64,000 nt of DNA. Source: Eikenella corrodens (GTDB lineage Bacteria; Pseudomonadota; Gammaproteobacteria; Burkholderiales; Neisseriaceae). Below are positions 27,695 through 36,624 of this stretch, in pieces. The position numbers were made by a program, and so were the translations under genes. Numbering within the stretch: the stretch's first letter is position 1; each line of letters opens with the position of its first letter. The notes under the pieces were generated by a model. That model was not told the DNA's origin. It saw only the letters and a list, made by a program, of their open reading frames with translations, and did no database searches. The stretch covers positions 1,922,001-1,986,000 of the forward strand of contig NZ_CP034670.1 in assembly GCF_003990355.1 (NCBI RefSeq), in the 5' to 3' direction.

Positions 27695-27745
27695 GCCCCA
27701 ATCAGGCTACCTGAAGATGGTTTTTCAGGTAGCCTGATTGGGGCT
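27694..27745 (+). terminator. Long perfect palindrome built on a DUS pair
   Basis: The left arm, from AGCCCCAATC through AGGCTACCTGAA, is matched exactly by its inverted copy on the right: 22-base arms around an 8-base loop. It includes the stop region of the META gene, so it should be a strong terminator. The right arm overlaps the left end of the inverted-repeat element at 27740. Confidence 0.75.
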
Positions 27746-27900
27746 GTTGACAGCTGCTTTTCCAAGCGGATTTTTGCCCCAAAGGCAGCAGATTCAAGTC
27801 GGAAACCGCAGTAAGGTTGAGCACCTTGCGAGGATTTCCAAAGCGGAAGATGCCGCCTTTGGGGTAAAAGATGCGGAAACAAGCAATTGCCAACAGCCCC
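27740..27900 (+). repeat. 161-bp element with inverted ends (GGGGCTGTTG type)
   Basis: It begins GGGGCTGTTGACAGCTGC and ends GCAATTGCCAACAGCCCC. A shorter relative with the same left end lies at 39826-39901. Each lies 40 bases or less upstream of a TATAAT box. It has no coding capacity. Confidence 0.55.
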
Positions 27901-27939
27901 TAACATCAGAAAAGATTAGTTAAACCCCGGCACATTGGC

Positions 27940-27945
27940 TATAAT
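27940..27945 (+). promoter_or_regulatory. -10 box of the duplicated-domain protein gene
   Basis: TATAAT preceded by GGC, 50 bases before the start codon. The -35 region is poor (TTAGTT at a usual distance). Confidence 0.45.
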
Positions 27946-27995
27946 CTCGCCCTACTTTTTCCTTCATCAACTGTCTACCCGGCCAGGAGCATGCC

Positions 27996-28808
27996 ATGCA
28001 AAAACTCGCCCTCATCACACTCGCCGTTCTAACCGCCGCCCCCGTATTGGCCGAGCCTGCCGAAGAATGGCTGCCCGAAGCACAAAAAATCAACCGCCAG
28101 ATTATGCAGGAAAAAGACCCGAAAGCCCGCGAAATCCAGGTTTTTCAAGACAAATTGGCACAAAATCAAAATAAAGGCCACAGCATCCGTCTCGAAAGTG
28201 GCAAAGCCTACACCTTCTTTGCCGACTGCGACCGCCAATGTACCGACATCGACATCAAGCTGACCGATAGCAACGACAAAACCATCAAAGAAGATAAAGA
28301 CGACAATGATAGCCCCGTCATCCACAGCGCTATTACAACCGGCGGCAGCTATACCCTCAACATCCGCATGAACAAATGCGAAGCCGCCACCGGCTGCAGC
28401 TACAGCATCCAAGCCTTCGAATACAGCCCTTGGCTGCCTCAGGCTCAAGAGGCACGCCGGAAAGCGATGCAAAACCACGACCCAAGATCCCGTCAAGTAC
28501 GGCTGTTTAGTGGCCGTGCCGCCCGCGAGCAAGAGCAAAGCCACCAAGTGCAGCTCACCGCAGGCAAATACTACAGCTTCTTTGCCGATTGCGACTACGC
28601 TTGCAACGACATCGACCTTGCCCTCAAATCAGCCGACGGCCAAGTGATCAAAGAAGACAGCGAAGAAGACGACTACCCCATGTTCGGCTGGCGTGCCAAC
28701 CGCACCGGCAGCTACACCCTCACGGTTATCATGCCCAAATGCAGCACCGAACAATGCGAATACAGCAGCCAAGTATTCATGGGCACCAAACCCGTGTTTG
28801 ACCGCTAA
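27996..28808 (+). CDS. Secreted protein with two copies of a ~115-residue Cys-containing domain
   Basis: A 270-residue protein with a signal peptide ending VLAEP (~19). Two homologous halves follow, starting EWLPEAQKINRQIMQEKDPK and PWLPQAQEARRKAMQNHDPR. Each contains the pattern FFADCDxxCxDID and, near its end, a KC...C pair, so each domain may hold two disulfides. The beta-rich second part of each half (SYTLNIRMNKC, SYTLTVIMPKC) resembles bacterial pre-peptidase C-terminal domains. I do not recognise an established family. It is likely periplasmic; function unknown. Confidence 0.75.
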   Translation: MQKLALITLAVLTAAPVLAEPAEEWLPEAQKINRQIMQEKDPKAREIQVFQDKLAQNQNKGHSIRLESGKAYTFFADCDRQCTDIDIKLTDSNDKTIKEDKDDNDSPVIHSAITTGGSYTLNIRMNKCEAATGCSYSIQAFEYSPWLPQAQEARRKAMQNHDPRSRQVRLFSGRAAREQEQSHQVQLTAGKYYSFFADCDYACNDIDLALKSADGQVIKEDSEEDDYPMFGWRANRTGSYTLTVIMPKCSTEQCEYSSQVFMGTKPVFDR

Positions 28809-28826
28809 ACCCGAGCGCACTTAAAT

Positions 28827-28873
28827 AAAGGCTACCTGAAAATCCGGAGCATCCGATTTTTCAGGTAGCCTCT
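28827..28873. terminator. Inverted DUS-pair hairpin
   Basis: AAAGGCTACCTGAAAATCCGG pairs with CCGATTTTTCAGGTAGCCTCTTT. It starts 19 bases after the stop at 28808. Confidence 0.7.
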
Positions 28874-29013
28874 TTACATGCCCGCGGCGCAGACAACCCA
28901 TTGCCCACACAAAAAGCATATCGGCTTGAATAGCCCGGCAGCCCGTTAAAACATTCCAAACAGCACCGGCCAGATGGCTTGGTATGCCCAACGAATCCTT
29001 CGATACGGCCAAA

Positions 29014-29117
29014 TATAGTGAATTAACAAAAACCAGTACAGCGTTGGCTTGCCTTGCCGTAACGTGTGCACTGTCTGCGGCTCGCCGCCTTGTCCTGATT
29101 TTTGTTAATCCACAATA
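29014..29117 (+). repeat. Correia-like element, 104 bp
   Basis: TATAGTGAATTAAC to GTTAATCCACAATA; one end base is changed (CACAATA for CACTATA). It lies between convergent genes. Confidence 0.85.
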
Positions 29118-29161
29118 AAAGGCTACCTGAAAACCAAGCAAAACACTTTTCAGGTAGCCTC
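29117..29161 (-). terminator. Inverted DUS-pair hairpin after clcA
   Basis: AAAAGGCTACCTGAAAA pairs with TTTTCAGGTAGCCT and lies 6 bases past the clcA stop. Confidence 0.65.
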
Positions 29162-29166
29162 TAGCA

Positions 29167-30570
29167 TTACTTTGCCGCCGTTTCCGCCTGCCTTGCCGCC
29201 CCTTCCCGCAGCAGCTCCTCACGCACGCGCTGGCGGAAACGCCCCGCCGCGAAATGGTAGAACGGCTGCGGGCAAAACTGGCGGGCAATCACCGAAGCGG
29301 CAATCGACGACACCAGCATCCAAAACAGCAGCGACTGGCTGCCCGTCATTTCCATCACCACCACGCTGGCCGTGAGCGGCGCCTGCGTGGCCGCCGCCAA
29401 AAACGCAGCCATACACAGCAAGGCCAAAATCGCCGCCGGAGCTTCCGTACCGGCAATTTGTGCGATGTGTACGCCCAAGAGTGCGCCGATGGCCAGCGAA
29501 GGCGTGAAAATCCCGCCCGGAATGCCCGCCCAATAAGAAAGCACCGTGGCCGCCCACTTCGCCCCGGCCAGGCCGTAGGCCAAATCCGTCTGCCCATGCA
29601 GCGCGGCCGCCGCCACATCATAGCCCGTGCCGTAGGTTTGCCCGTCAAACAGCACGCCCAAAGCGGCCAGCATCAGGCCGAACACGCCCGCCAGCCAAAT
29701 CGGGTGGCGGCGCATCCAATTGCGCCATTGCGGCAACGCCAGCCAGGTTGCGCCCTTGCTTAAAAAACGCGCAAACAGCCCGCCCGCCACGCCGCACACT
29801 GCGGCACACAGCAAAGCCCAGCGCAGCATGTGCTCCGCCGGCTGCCCGGCATGAAAGCCATGAAAATAAGTGCTGTTGCCCTCAATCGCCACCAAAAAGA
29901 AGCCCGAAGCCAGCACACCGATAAAAATCTGCCGCTCCCAATGCAGCGACACCGAACGCCCCAGCTCCTCAATCGCAAAAATCACCCCGGCCAGCGGCGC
30001 ATTGAATGCCGCCGCCAAACCACCCGCCGCACCGGCCGCCAGCAATTCCTTGTCTTGCAAGCGCTTGAATGCCAAATTGTAGCGTTTGCACCAAGAACCC
30101 CAGGCCAGCATCACCGCCGCACCCACTTGCACCGAAGGCCCTTCGCGCCCGATGGACGCCCCGGCCAGCATGCCCAAAAACGTGAGCGGGATTTTCCAAA
30201 CCGTGCGCCCCAAGGCCACCAAACGGTTGCCGCCCTTCACTTTCGGCATCGACAGCATGGCCAGCACCTGCGGAATCCCGCTGCCCGCCGTATAGGGCGC
30301 ATAACGGCGCGTGAACCACACAATCAGCATCATCGCCGCCGGCAGCACCGCAAACGCCGCCAGCGGATACTGCCGCGACCACTCGCGGTTCAGATGCAGC
30401 GCGTAATCCGCCAGCCTGGCAAAACCCAGCGACACCAGCGACACCAAAGCCGCCCCCATCAACAGCAAAACCACCGCCGCCGTTTTGCGCGACAGGCGCT
30501 GAGTCTGCTTGATTTTGTGCGACAGCGCCCTGCCGATGCCGCTGCTGAGCTTCAAACCCAATCGTTTCAT
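29167..30570 (-). CDS. clcA: ClC-family chloride channel / Cl-/H+ antiporter
   Basis: A 467-residue inner-membrane protein. Selectivity-filter motifs are present: AGSGIPQV, GREGPSVQVGAA (~139-150) and GIPGGIFTPSLAIGA (~360), along with FNAPLAGVIFAIEEL. The Glu in GREGP is the gating glutamate. A final ~25-residue charged tail follows the last membrane segment; no CBS domain is attached. In other bacteria such proteins aid acid resistance by charge compensation. It is a single gene. Confidence 0.93.
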   Translation of the reverse strand: MKRLGLKLSSGIGRALSHKIKQTQRLSRKTAAVVLLLMGAALVSLVSLGFARLADYALHLNREWSRQYPLAAFAVLPAAMMLIVWFTRRYAPYTAGSGIPQVLAMLSMPKVKGGNRLVALGRTVWKIPLTFLGMLAGASIGREGPSVQVGAAVMLAWGSWCKRYNLAFKRLQDKELLAAGAAGGLAAAFNAPLAGVIFAIEELGRSVSLHWERQIFIGVLASGFFLVAIEGNSTYFHGFHAGQPAEHMLRWALLCAAVCGVAGGLFARFLSKGATWLALPQWRNWMRRHPIWLAGVFGLMLAALGVLFDGQTYGTGYDVAAAALHGQTDLAYGLAGAKWAATVLSYWAGIPGGIFTPSLAIGALLGVHIAQIAGTEAPAAILALLCMAAFLAAATQAPLTASVVVMEMTGSQSLLFWMLVSSIAASVIARQFCPQPFYHFAAGRFRQRVREELLREGAARQAETAAK

Positions 30571-30809
30571 ATTGATCTATCCGTTGCAGCCGGGGGATCT
30601 GCCTGTTGGCAAACGCCATTCCCAAACCGCAATAGCTCGTTAAACTAACAAAACATTTCTTTGCATATTATAGCAAATAGTAATAAAACGGCAGGCTGAT
30701 TCGCATTTACGCCGCTCATCCGTTGCAAACTGCCTGCGGCCATGCCAACTAAAAATCTTTACGCTTCAACCCCATCAAACTGAAAAATCCCCATTTGGCG
30801 CAAAATATC

Positions 30810-30838
30810 TTGCCTTTTGGGCACGCTTCCTATATTAT
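30810..30838 (+). promoter_or_regulatory. Promoter of tRNA-Ser
   Basis: TTGCCT (30810-30815), a 17-base spacer and TATTAT (30833-30838), followed by a GC-rich discriminator. The tRNA begins 16 bases later. Confidence 0.65.
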
Positions 30839-30854
30839 CCGCCGTTCCGAACAC

Positions 30855-30948
30855 GGAGTAGTGGCTGAGAGGCTGAAGGCACACCCCTGCTAAGGGTGCA
30901 TATGGGCTAAAACCTGTATCGAGGGTTCGAATCCCTCCTACTCCGCCA
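30855..30948 (+). tRNA. tRNA-Ser (anticodon GCU)
   Basis: GGAGTAG at the 5' end pairs with CTACTCC before GCCA. It has a long class-II variable arm (GGGTGCATATGGGCTAAAAC region), the TTCGAATC T-loop and the CCCTGCTAAGG anticodon arm with GCT. The 94-base length including an encoded CCA fits tRNA-Ser. It reads AGC/AGU codons. Confidence 0.95.
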
Positions 30949-30952
30949 GTTT

Positions 30953-30989
30953 AAAACTCCCCAATCCGCAAGATTGGGGAGTTTACTTT
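30953..30989 (+). terminator. Rho-independent terminator of tRNA-Ser
   Basis: AAACTCCCCAATC pairs with GATTGGGGAGTTT around CGCAA and is followed by a T-rich stretch. Unlike most terminators here it is not made of DUS. Confidence 0.85.
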
Positions 30990-31249
30990 TGCCTGTTTGA
31001 TGCGTAAGCTTTCAGGTAGCCTCCAGACAACAGGCTACCTGAAAACTGCGAAGGCTGCTTTTTCAGGTAGCCTGCTATCCAGTCTTAAAGCCCATTTGGC
31101 AGACAATCCCATACCAAGCAAATAGACACTCACTCCAACAAGTAGCCACCCGCTCCATATAACAAAATCAGCCCAGCAACATCGAACCAATCCACAAAGG
31201 CTACCTGAAAACCAAATCAAGCAATCCACTGCTTACTGCCAAGCCATCA
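30990..31249. other. Gap with several DUS copies
   Basis: At least four DUS copies in both orientations (about 31010-31075 and 31196-31210) and no credible gene. Confidence 0.5.
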
Positions 31250-31283
31250 AAAAAGGCTACCTGAAGTTTCAGGTAGCCTTTTC
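31250..31283 (-). terminator. Inverted DUS-pair hairpin after norB
   Basis: AAAAAGGCTACCTGAA and TTCAGGTAGCCTTTTCT are almost contiguous, 26 bases past the norB stop. Confidence 0.75.
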
Positions 31284-31308
31284 TTCAATCAAGGTTCAAG
31301 CGGCGGCA

Positions 31309-33564
31309 TTACGCAGTTTTCTTGCCGGTGCCTTTGCTGAACACGATTTTAGTCGCCTGCCAAGCCACGCAGCAGCCGCCGGCGATGAATACCAAGTCGG
31401 AAATGGTGCGAATCCAACGCAGCATCACCAGCGAATCCTGCTGCATGAAGCCTTCGCTTCGGGCCATCCACAAACCGTCGTGAATAGCGGCATAAATTTG
31501 AATTACACCGGCGGGCAGCAGGCTGGTGGCGATCATGCCCACCAGGCCGAGGTTCAGCATCCAGAAACCGTAGCTCATCAGTTTTTCTTCAAACTCATAG
31601 TCCGGTTTCAGGTAGCGTGCCACCAGCAGCACGAAGCCCAAGGCGAGGAAGCCGTATACACCGAACAGAGCGGCATGGGCGTGCACGGCGGTGGTGTTCA
31701 AGCCTTGCAGGTAGAAGAGTGACAGCGGCGGGTTGATCAGGAAGCCGAACACGCCGGCGCCGATCATATTCCAGAAAGCCACGGCCACGAAGCACATCAG
31801 CGGCCAGCGCAGGCGTTTCATCCACGGGGTGGCGTGCTGGTAGGCCCAGTGTTCATGCGCCTCTTTGCCCAGCAAAATCAGCGGCACCACTTCCAAAGCA
31901 GAGAAGCAGGCGCCCACGGCCAGAATCGGCGTGGTGGTACCGGCGAAATACAGGTGGTGGAACGTGCCAGGCACGCCGCCGACCATAAACAGCGAAGCGG
32001 CAACCAACGAGGCCACGGTGGCCGATTTGCGGCTCACCAAACCCAGGTTGTAGAAAATGAAGGCCAGCGCCACGGTGGCGAACACTTCAAAGAAGCCTTC
32101 CACCCACAGGTGCACCACCCACCAGCGCCAGTAGTCCATCACGGTGAGGCTGTCGTGCTCGCCGTAGAACAGGCCGGGTGCGTAGAACACGCCCACGCCC
32201 ACCATGGAGGCCACGAAAATGGCCAGCAGGTTTTTGTCGGCGTTTTTGTCTTTAAACGCAGACACGGTGCAGCGCAGCATCAGGAACAGCCACAGCAGGA
32301 GGCCGACCATCAGCAGAATCTGCCAGAAGCGGCCCAAATCCAAGTATTCGTAGCCTTGGTGGCCGAACCAGAAATTCAGGTGCGCGGGCATGGCGTGGCT
32401 CAAGGCCAGGAAGTTGCCGCCGTAAGAGCCGCCCACCACGATAAACAGCGCCACAAACAGCGCGTTTACGCCGAGCGCCTGGAATTTCGGATCTTTGCCG
32501 CCGTTTACCACCGGAGCCAGGAACAGGCCGGCGGTGAGGAAGCCGGTGGCAATCCAGAAGATGGCGGATTGCAAGTGCCAAGTGCGCACCAGCGCATAGG
32601 GGAACCAGTCAGACAGCGGAATGCCGAAGAAACGCTGGCCTTCCACGGTGTAGTGCGCGGTGAGGCCGCCGAGCAGAATCTGCACGATAAACAGCGCCAC
32701 GGTGAGGAACACATATTTGCCCAGCGCGCGTTGCGAAGGCGTGAGCTGTACTTTGCTGACCGGGTCGGTATCCGGCAGCTGCAGCTCGCCTTCCTCTTTG
32801 TGCAGGAAAGACCAGCCCCACACCAAGAGGCCGATACCGGACAGCAGGAACACGATACTGGCCACAGACCACATCACGTTTTCCGTGGTCGGCACGTTGT
32901 TGATCAAGGGTTCGTGCGGCCAGTTGTTGGTGTAGGTGGCATCGTGGTTCGGGCGGTTGGTGGCGGCAGCCCAAGACGTCCAGAAGAAGAAATTGGCCAG
33001 GCGCTGGCGGCGGGTTTCATCCGGCAGCGTGTTGTTTTTCATCGCGAAGTGCTCGCGGGTTTTCTCCATTGACGGATCATTGCCGTACAGCTTGATGTAG
33101 TATGGGGCAACCGCTTCAATGGCTTTGATGCGGGTGTCGCTCAACACCACTTTGCCGTCGGCGCCCATGCGGCTGCCGTTGCGGTATTCTTCCGTGAGCG
33201 CGGCTTTCAGCGCAGCCTGTTGGTCGGCATTGAGCTCGTCGAACATCTTGCCGTGCTGCTCTTGCGCGCTGATGTTCAACCAAGCCACCAATTCGCGGTG
33301 CAGCCAGTCGGCCGTCCAGTCGGGGGCTTGGTAAGCACCGTGGCCGAGAATCGAGCCCAACTCCATGCCGCCGGTGCTCTGCCAGGCAGACTGGCCGGCC
33401 AGCACGTCGTCTTTGCTGATTACGGTTTTGCCGTCGGCCGATACATAGGCTTCCGGGAACGGAGGTGCCTGACGGTATACCTCCACGCCCAAATAGCCCA
33501 ATATTGAAAAGGTTATCGTCAAAACTGCGATGAGCGACAACCATAATTTCTTATATTGTCCCAT
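31309..33564 (-). CDS. norB: Quinol-dependent nitric oxide reductase (single-subunit qNOR)
   Basis: A 751-residue inner-membrane enzyme reducing NO to N2O with electrons from quinol. Start is MGQYKKLWLSL with AGAGGAT upstream; the frame is open 27 codons further. The N-terminal extension (about 40-250, periplasmic, beginning PPFPEAYVSADGKTVISKDD) is the cytochrome-c-like domain of qNORs without haem-binding Cys. It is followed by about 12 membrane helices with His ligands (RTWHLQSAIFWIA, HLWVEGFFE, FHHLYFAGT, HAHAALFGVYGFLALG). In pathogenic Neisseria norB gives NO tolerance under oxygen limitation. It stands alone. Confidence 0.96.
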   Translation of the reverse strand: MGQYKKLWLSLIAVLTITFSILGYLGVEVYRQAPPFPEAYVSADGKTVISKDDVLAGQSAWQSTGGMELGSILGHGAYQAPDWTADWLHRELVAWLNISAQEQHGKMFDELNADQQAALKAALTEEYRNGSRMGADGKVVLSDTRIKAIEAVAPYYIKLYGNDPSMEKTREHFAMKNNTLPDETRRQRLANFFFWTSWAAATNRPNHDATYTNNWPHEPLINNVPTTENVMWSVASIVFLLSGIGLLVWGWSFLHKEEGELQLPDTDPVSKVQLTPSQRALGKYVFLTVALFIVQILLGGLTAHYTVEGQRFFGIPLSDWFPYALVRTWHLQSAIFWIATGFLTAGLFLAPVVNGGKDPKFQALGVNALFVALFIVVGGSYGGNFLALSHAMPAHLNFWFGHQGYEYLDLGRFWQILLMVGLLLWLFLMLRCTVSAFKDKNADKNLLAIFVASMVGVGVFYAPGLFYGEHDSLTVMDYWRWWVVHLWVEGFFEVFATVALAFIFYNLGLVSRKSATVASLVAASLFMVGGVPGTFHHLYFAGTTTPILAVGACFSALEVVPLILLGKEAHEHWAYQHATPWMKRLRWPLMCFVAVAFWNMIGAGVFGFLINPPLSLFYLQGLNTTAVHAHAALFGVYGFLALGFVLLVARYLKPDYEFEEKLMSYGFWMLNLGLVGMIATSLLPAGVIQIYAAIHDGLWMARSEGFMQQDSLVMLRWIRTISDLVFIAGGCCVAWQATKIVFSKGTGKKTA

Positions 33565-33656
33565 TATTAATCCTCTAAAATTGGTTTGTGGTGATTTCAA
33601 ACTGATGCCGCCGCCCGGGCAAGAAACTGCCCGAAACGAGGTCACCTGTTCCCATT

Positions 33657-33716
33657 GCTACTATAGCCATTTCTTGTCATGAAATATCTAGCTAAAAAGT
33701 ATTAATTTACGTCAAC
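33657..33716 (-). promoter_or_regulatory. Candidate norB promoter with palindrome and FNR-like box
   Basis: Read leftwards: TTGACGTAAATTAA (33715-33702) matches the FNR consensus TTGATnnnnATCAA with two mismatches. A palindrome ATTTC-7-GAAAT spans 33669-33685, and a -10-like TATAGT lies at 33665-33660. norB in Neisseria is known to be NsrR-controlled. Assigning either site to a regulator is inference. Confidence 0.35.
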
Positions 33717-33793
33717 AGGCTGGCGGCAAAACAAAAAACCGTATTCTTGAGAATACGGTTTTTCAGGTAGCCTTCGTTTTTCAAACAACCCGC

Positions 33794-34402
33794 TCACGGG
33801 TGTGCGCAATCCCGCAATTCCTTCGCGCGGCAGGGATTGTGTTTCAGCAATACCGCCGCGCAGGCGGCCTCGTCGGCACAATCTTCCCAGCCGTCGGCAT
33901 CCCGCACATAGATGCCTGCCGTCCGATGGCATTCCAGCTTGGCTTCAAGCATCGCGTGCAGGCTGTCGTAGCACAAGATAGCGCCGTGGAAGTCGAACCA
34001 CACCGGGGCGCGGGGCTGCTCCGTATCGCCGCATTCGACGCAGTAAAACTCGCCCTCAAACTCGAACACCGGCAGCAACCGCGGCTCGAACACGGGGAAA
34101 TCCGGCTCTTGGCGGTTGGTTTCCATGCGCCATGCCCACTCGGCCAGCGCCGCTTCCACGGGAAGGAAGCAATGGTAATTAAACAGCGGTGTGTCTAAGG
34201 GCTGTGTGTCTGGCTGCACACTGCCGTTGTGCCAGCCGTAGAGGGTAAACCATTCCTGCGGCGGCCGGAGGGCGAAACCGGCGGCATCCAGTTTGGCCTG
34301 TAAATCCGCATGGCTCAAACCGGCCTGCAGGCTGGCCGGAAAATGCGGGTCGTGTTTCGCAGCGATGGCGGTAAGTTCGGTGAGGGTGTGGTGAAATTGC
34401 AT
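33794..34402 (-). CDS. SMI1/KNR4 (SUKH)-like protein
   Basis: A 202-residue cytoplasmic protein. The order and spacing of AGFALRPPQEWFTLYGWHNG, HCFLPVEAALAEWAWRME and LLPVFEFEGEFYCVEC resemble SMI1/KNR4 proteins (a conserved Trp/Leu/Tyr pattern, then a Phe-rich strand). Family members often act as immunity proteins to contact-dependent or polymorphic toxins, but many are housekeeping or orphan copies. No toxin gene is seen close by. The C-terminal 40 residues carry several Cys. Confidence 0.6.
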   Translation of the reverse strand: MQFHHTLTELTAIAAKHDPHFPASLQAGLSHADLQAKLDAAGFALRPPQEWFTLYGWHNGSVQPDTQPLDTPLFNYHCFLPVEAALAEWAWRMETNRQEPDFPVFEPRLLPVFEFEGEFYCVECGDTEQPRAPVWFDFHGAILCYDSLHAMLEAKLECHRTAGIYVRDADGWEDCADEAACAAVLLKHNPCRAKELRDCAHP

Positions 34403-34579
34403 GGGGCTACCTGAAAAAGCAGATGTGGGTTAAAACGTGTTGCCGTTGGTTTCTCAGGTAGCCTTTCCGGCACCCCGTATGCCGTCAAATGGCTGGCTGG
34501 AAAGTGGGGTCAACCGTTTTCAGGTAGCCTGTTGCCATCGAGGCTACCTGAAAAAGAGGCTACCTAAAACTTACCGCCG

Positions 34580-36238
34580 CTACATCTCGCCGTAGTTCGG
34601 CCCGCCGCCGCCTTCGGGGCAGGTCCAGGTGATGTTGGCGGCGGGGTCTTTGATGTCGCAGGTTTTGCAATGGATGCAGTCGGCAGCGTGGATTTGCAAA
34701 CGTGGCTGGCCGTTTTCCTGCACAATTTCATACACGCCGGCAGGGCAGTAGCGCGTTTCGGGTGCGGCAAAGCGGCCATAGCCCACCTCGATGGCGGCCT
34801 GTTCGCTGGCAAGCTTCAAATGCACCGGCTGGTTTTCTTCGTGGTGGGTGTTGGCCAGATACACGCTGCTGGCGCGGTCGAACGACACTTGGCCGTCCGG
34901 TTTGGGGTATTCGATGGGGCGGCACGCAGCGGCAGGCTTCAAGCTCTCGCGGTCGCTGCCGTGGTGGCTGATGGTCCACGGGGCGCGGCCGCGGAACAGA
35001 TACGCATCCAGCGCGTTGAGCCCCATGGCCGGCCAAAAGCCCCATTTGAAGGCGGGGCGGATATTGCGGGCGCGGTAGAGCTCGTCGTGCAGCCAGGATT
35101 GTCGGAAGGCTTCGGCATAGGCTGCGGCTTCAACGCCCTCTTCCGCCGCACTGTTTTGCAGCACGCCGAACACGGCTTCGGCAGCCAGCATGGCCGATTT
35201 CATGGCGGTGTGCGCGCCTTTGATGCTGGGCACGTTGAGGAAACCCGCCGCATCGCCCACCAGCACACCGCCGGGGAAAGTGAGCTTGGGCAGGCTCTGC
35301 AAACCGCCCTCAACCAGCGCGCGTGCGCCATAGGCAATGCGCCGCCCGCCTTCAAACACGAGGCGGATAGTAGGATGGGTTTTAAACCGTTGAAACTCTT
35401 CAAACGGCGAGAGATAGGGGTTTTGATAGTCCAGCCCAACCACAAAGCCGACAGCCACTTTGTTTTCCGCCAAATGGTAGAGGAAAGAGCCGCCGTAGGT
35501 GCGGGCATCCAGCGGCCAGCCCACGGTGTGCATCACGTTGCCGGGCTGCGACTGCTCGGGCCGCACTTCCCAAATCTCCTTCACACCCAGGCCGTAGGTT
35601 TGCGGCTGGCTGTGTTGGTCTAATTGGAACTTGGCAATCAGTTGTTCAGACAGCGAACCGCGGCAGCCTTCGGCAAACACCGTCTGCCGACCCCACAGCT
35701 CCATGCCGGGCTGGTAGGCGTCGGTGGGCCGGCCGTCTTTGCCGATGCCCATATCGCCAGTGGCGATGCCTTTCACACTGCCGTCTTCCCGATACAGCAC
35801 TTCGGCGGCGGCAAAGCCGGGATAAATCTCCACACCCAAACCTTCGGCCTGCCCGGCCAGCCAGCGGCAGAGCATGCCCAAACTGATGATGTAGTTGCCC
35901 TGATTGTGGAAGCTGGGCGGCAGGGGCAGCGGCAGCGAGGATTGGCGCGTGAGGAAAAGCAGCCGCTCGCCTTTCACCGGCTGCTTGAGCGGCGCACCGC
36001 GCTCGCGCCAATCGGGCAGCAGCTCGTTCAGCGCCTTGGGGTTGAACACCGCGCCCGACAAAATATGCGCGCCCACTTCCGAGCCTTTTTCCACCACGCA
36101 CACGCTGATGTCGCCGCCCGCCTCGGCCGCGAGCTGCTTGAGCCGTATCGCCGCCGACAGCCCGGCCACGCCCGCGCCCACGATTACCACGTCATATTGC
36201 ATACTCTCGCGTGTTGTTTGTTCTGTCATCTCTGCCAA
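34580..36238 (-). CDS. Electron transfer flavoprotein-ubiquinone oxidoreductase
   Basis: A 552-residue membrane-associated FAD/[4Fe-4S] enzyme passing electrons from ETF to ubiquinone. The FAD dinucleotide fold begins at YDVVIVGAGVAGLSAAIRLKQ (~15). ETF-QO segments include SEVGAHILSGAVFNPKALNELLP, GIATGDMGIGKDG and GDAAGFLNVPSIKGAHTAMKSAMLAAE. The cluster cysteines are at the end: CPAGVYE and CIHCKTCDIKDP, then WTCPEGGGGPNYGEM. Several Met codons in the first 14 leave the exact start open. ETF alpha/beta are not in the window. Confidence 0.94.
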   Translation of the reverse strand: MAEMTEQTTRESMQYDVVIVGAGVAGLSAAIRLKQLAAEAGGDISVCVVEKGSEVGAHILSGAVFNPKALNELLPDWRERGAPLKQPVKGERLLFLTRQSSLPLPLPPSFHNQGNYIISLGMLCRWLAGQAEGLGVEIYPGFAAAEVLYREDGSVKGIATGDMGIGKDGRPTDAYQPGMELWGRQTVFAEGCRGSLSEQLIAKFQLDQHSQPQTYGLGVKEIWEVRPEQSQPGNVMHTVGWPLDARTYGGSFLYHLAENKVAVGFVVGLDYQNPYLSPFEEFQRFKTHPTIRLVFEGGRRIAYGARALVEGGLQSLPKLTFPGGVLVGDAAGFLNVPSIKGAHTAMKSAMLAAEAVFGVLQNSAAEEGVEAAAYAEAFRQSWLHDELYRARNIRPAFKWGFWPAMGLNALDAYLFRGRAPWTISHHGSDRESLKPAAACRPIEYPKPDGQVSFDRASSVYLANTHHEENQPVHLKLASEQAAIEVGYGRFAAPETRYCPAGVYEIVQENGQPRLQIHAADCIHCKTCDIKDPAANITWTCPEGGGGPNYGEM

Positions 36239-36451
36239 ACTTTCCTGTATTCGGGCGCTTTCCGCCCGTTTCCATACTCAAAACCGAAGGCGCGATTTTA
36301 CCACTTCGCCCGCCCTCCGCGTTGCTTTTGAGGCTACCTGAAAACAGGTTGGGGCCTTCAAGCTCCCGAATCCGACACTTCAAATGTAACGGTTTGCCGG
36401 ACAACGCTATCCGGCCTGCAAGGCTTCCGCTTTGGGGCTGCCTGAAATTCC

Positions 36452-36495
36452 GAAAGGCTACCTGAAAACGGATTAGGGTTTTCAGGTAGCCTTTC
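36452..36495. terminator. Inverted DUS-pair hairpin
   Basis: GAAAGGCTACCTGAAAAC pairs with TTTTCAGGTAGCCTTTC. It lies next to a Correia-like copy, in the gap after prmB. Confidence 0.6.
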
Positions 36496-36503
36496 GCAGC
36501 GAA

Positions 36504-36607
36504 TATAGTGAATTAACAAAAACCAGTACGGCGTTGGCTCGCCTTGCCGTAACGTGTGTACTGTCTGCGGCTCGCCGCCTGGTCCTGATTTTTGTTAATC
36601 CACTATA
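36504..36607 (+). repeat. Correia-like element, 104 bp
   Basis: TATAGTGAATTAAC to GTTAATCCACTATA. Its right end lies 18 bases from the prmB stop. Confidence 0.85.
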
Positions 36608-36624
36608 AAATCAGACGGTTTCGC

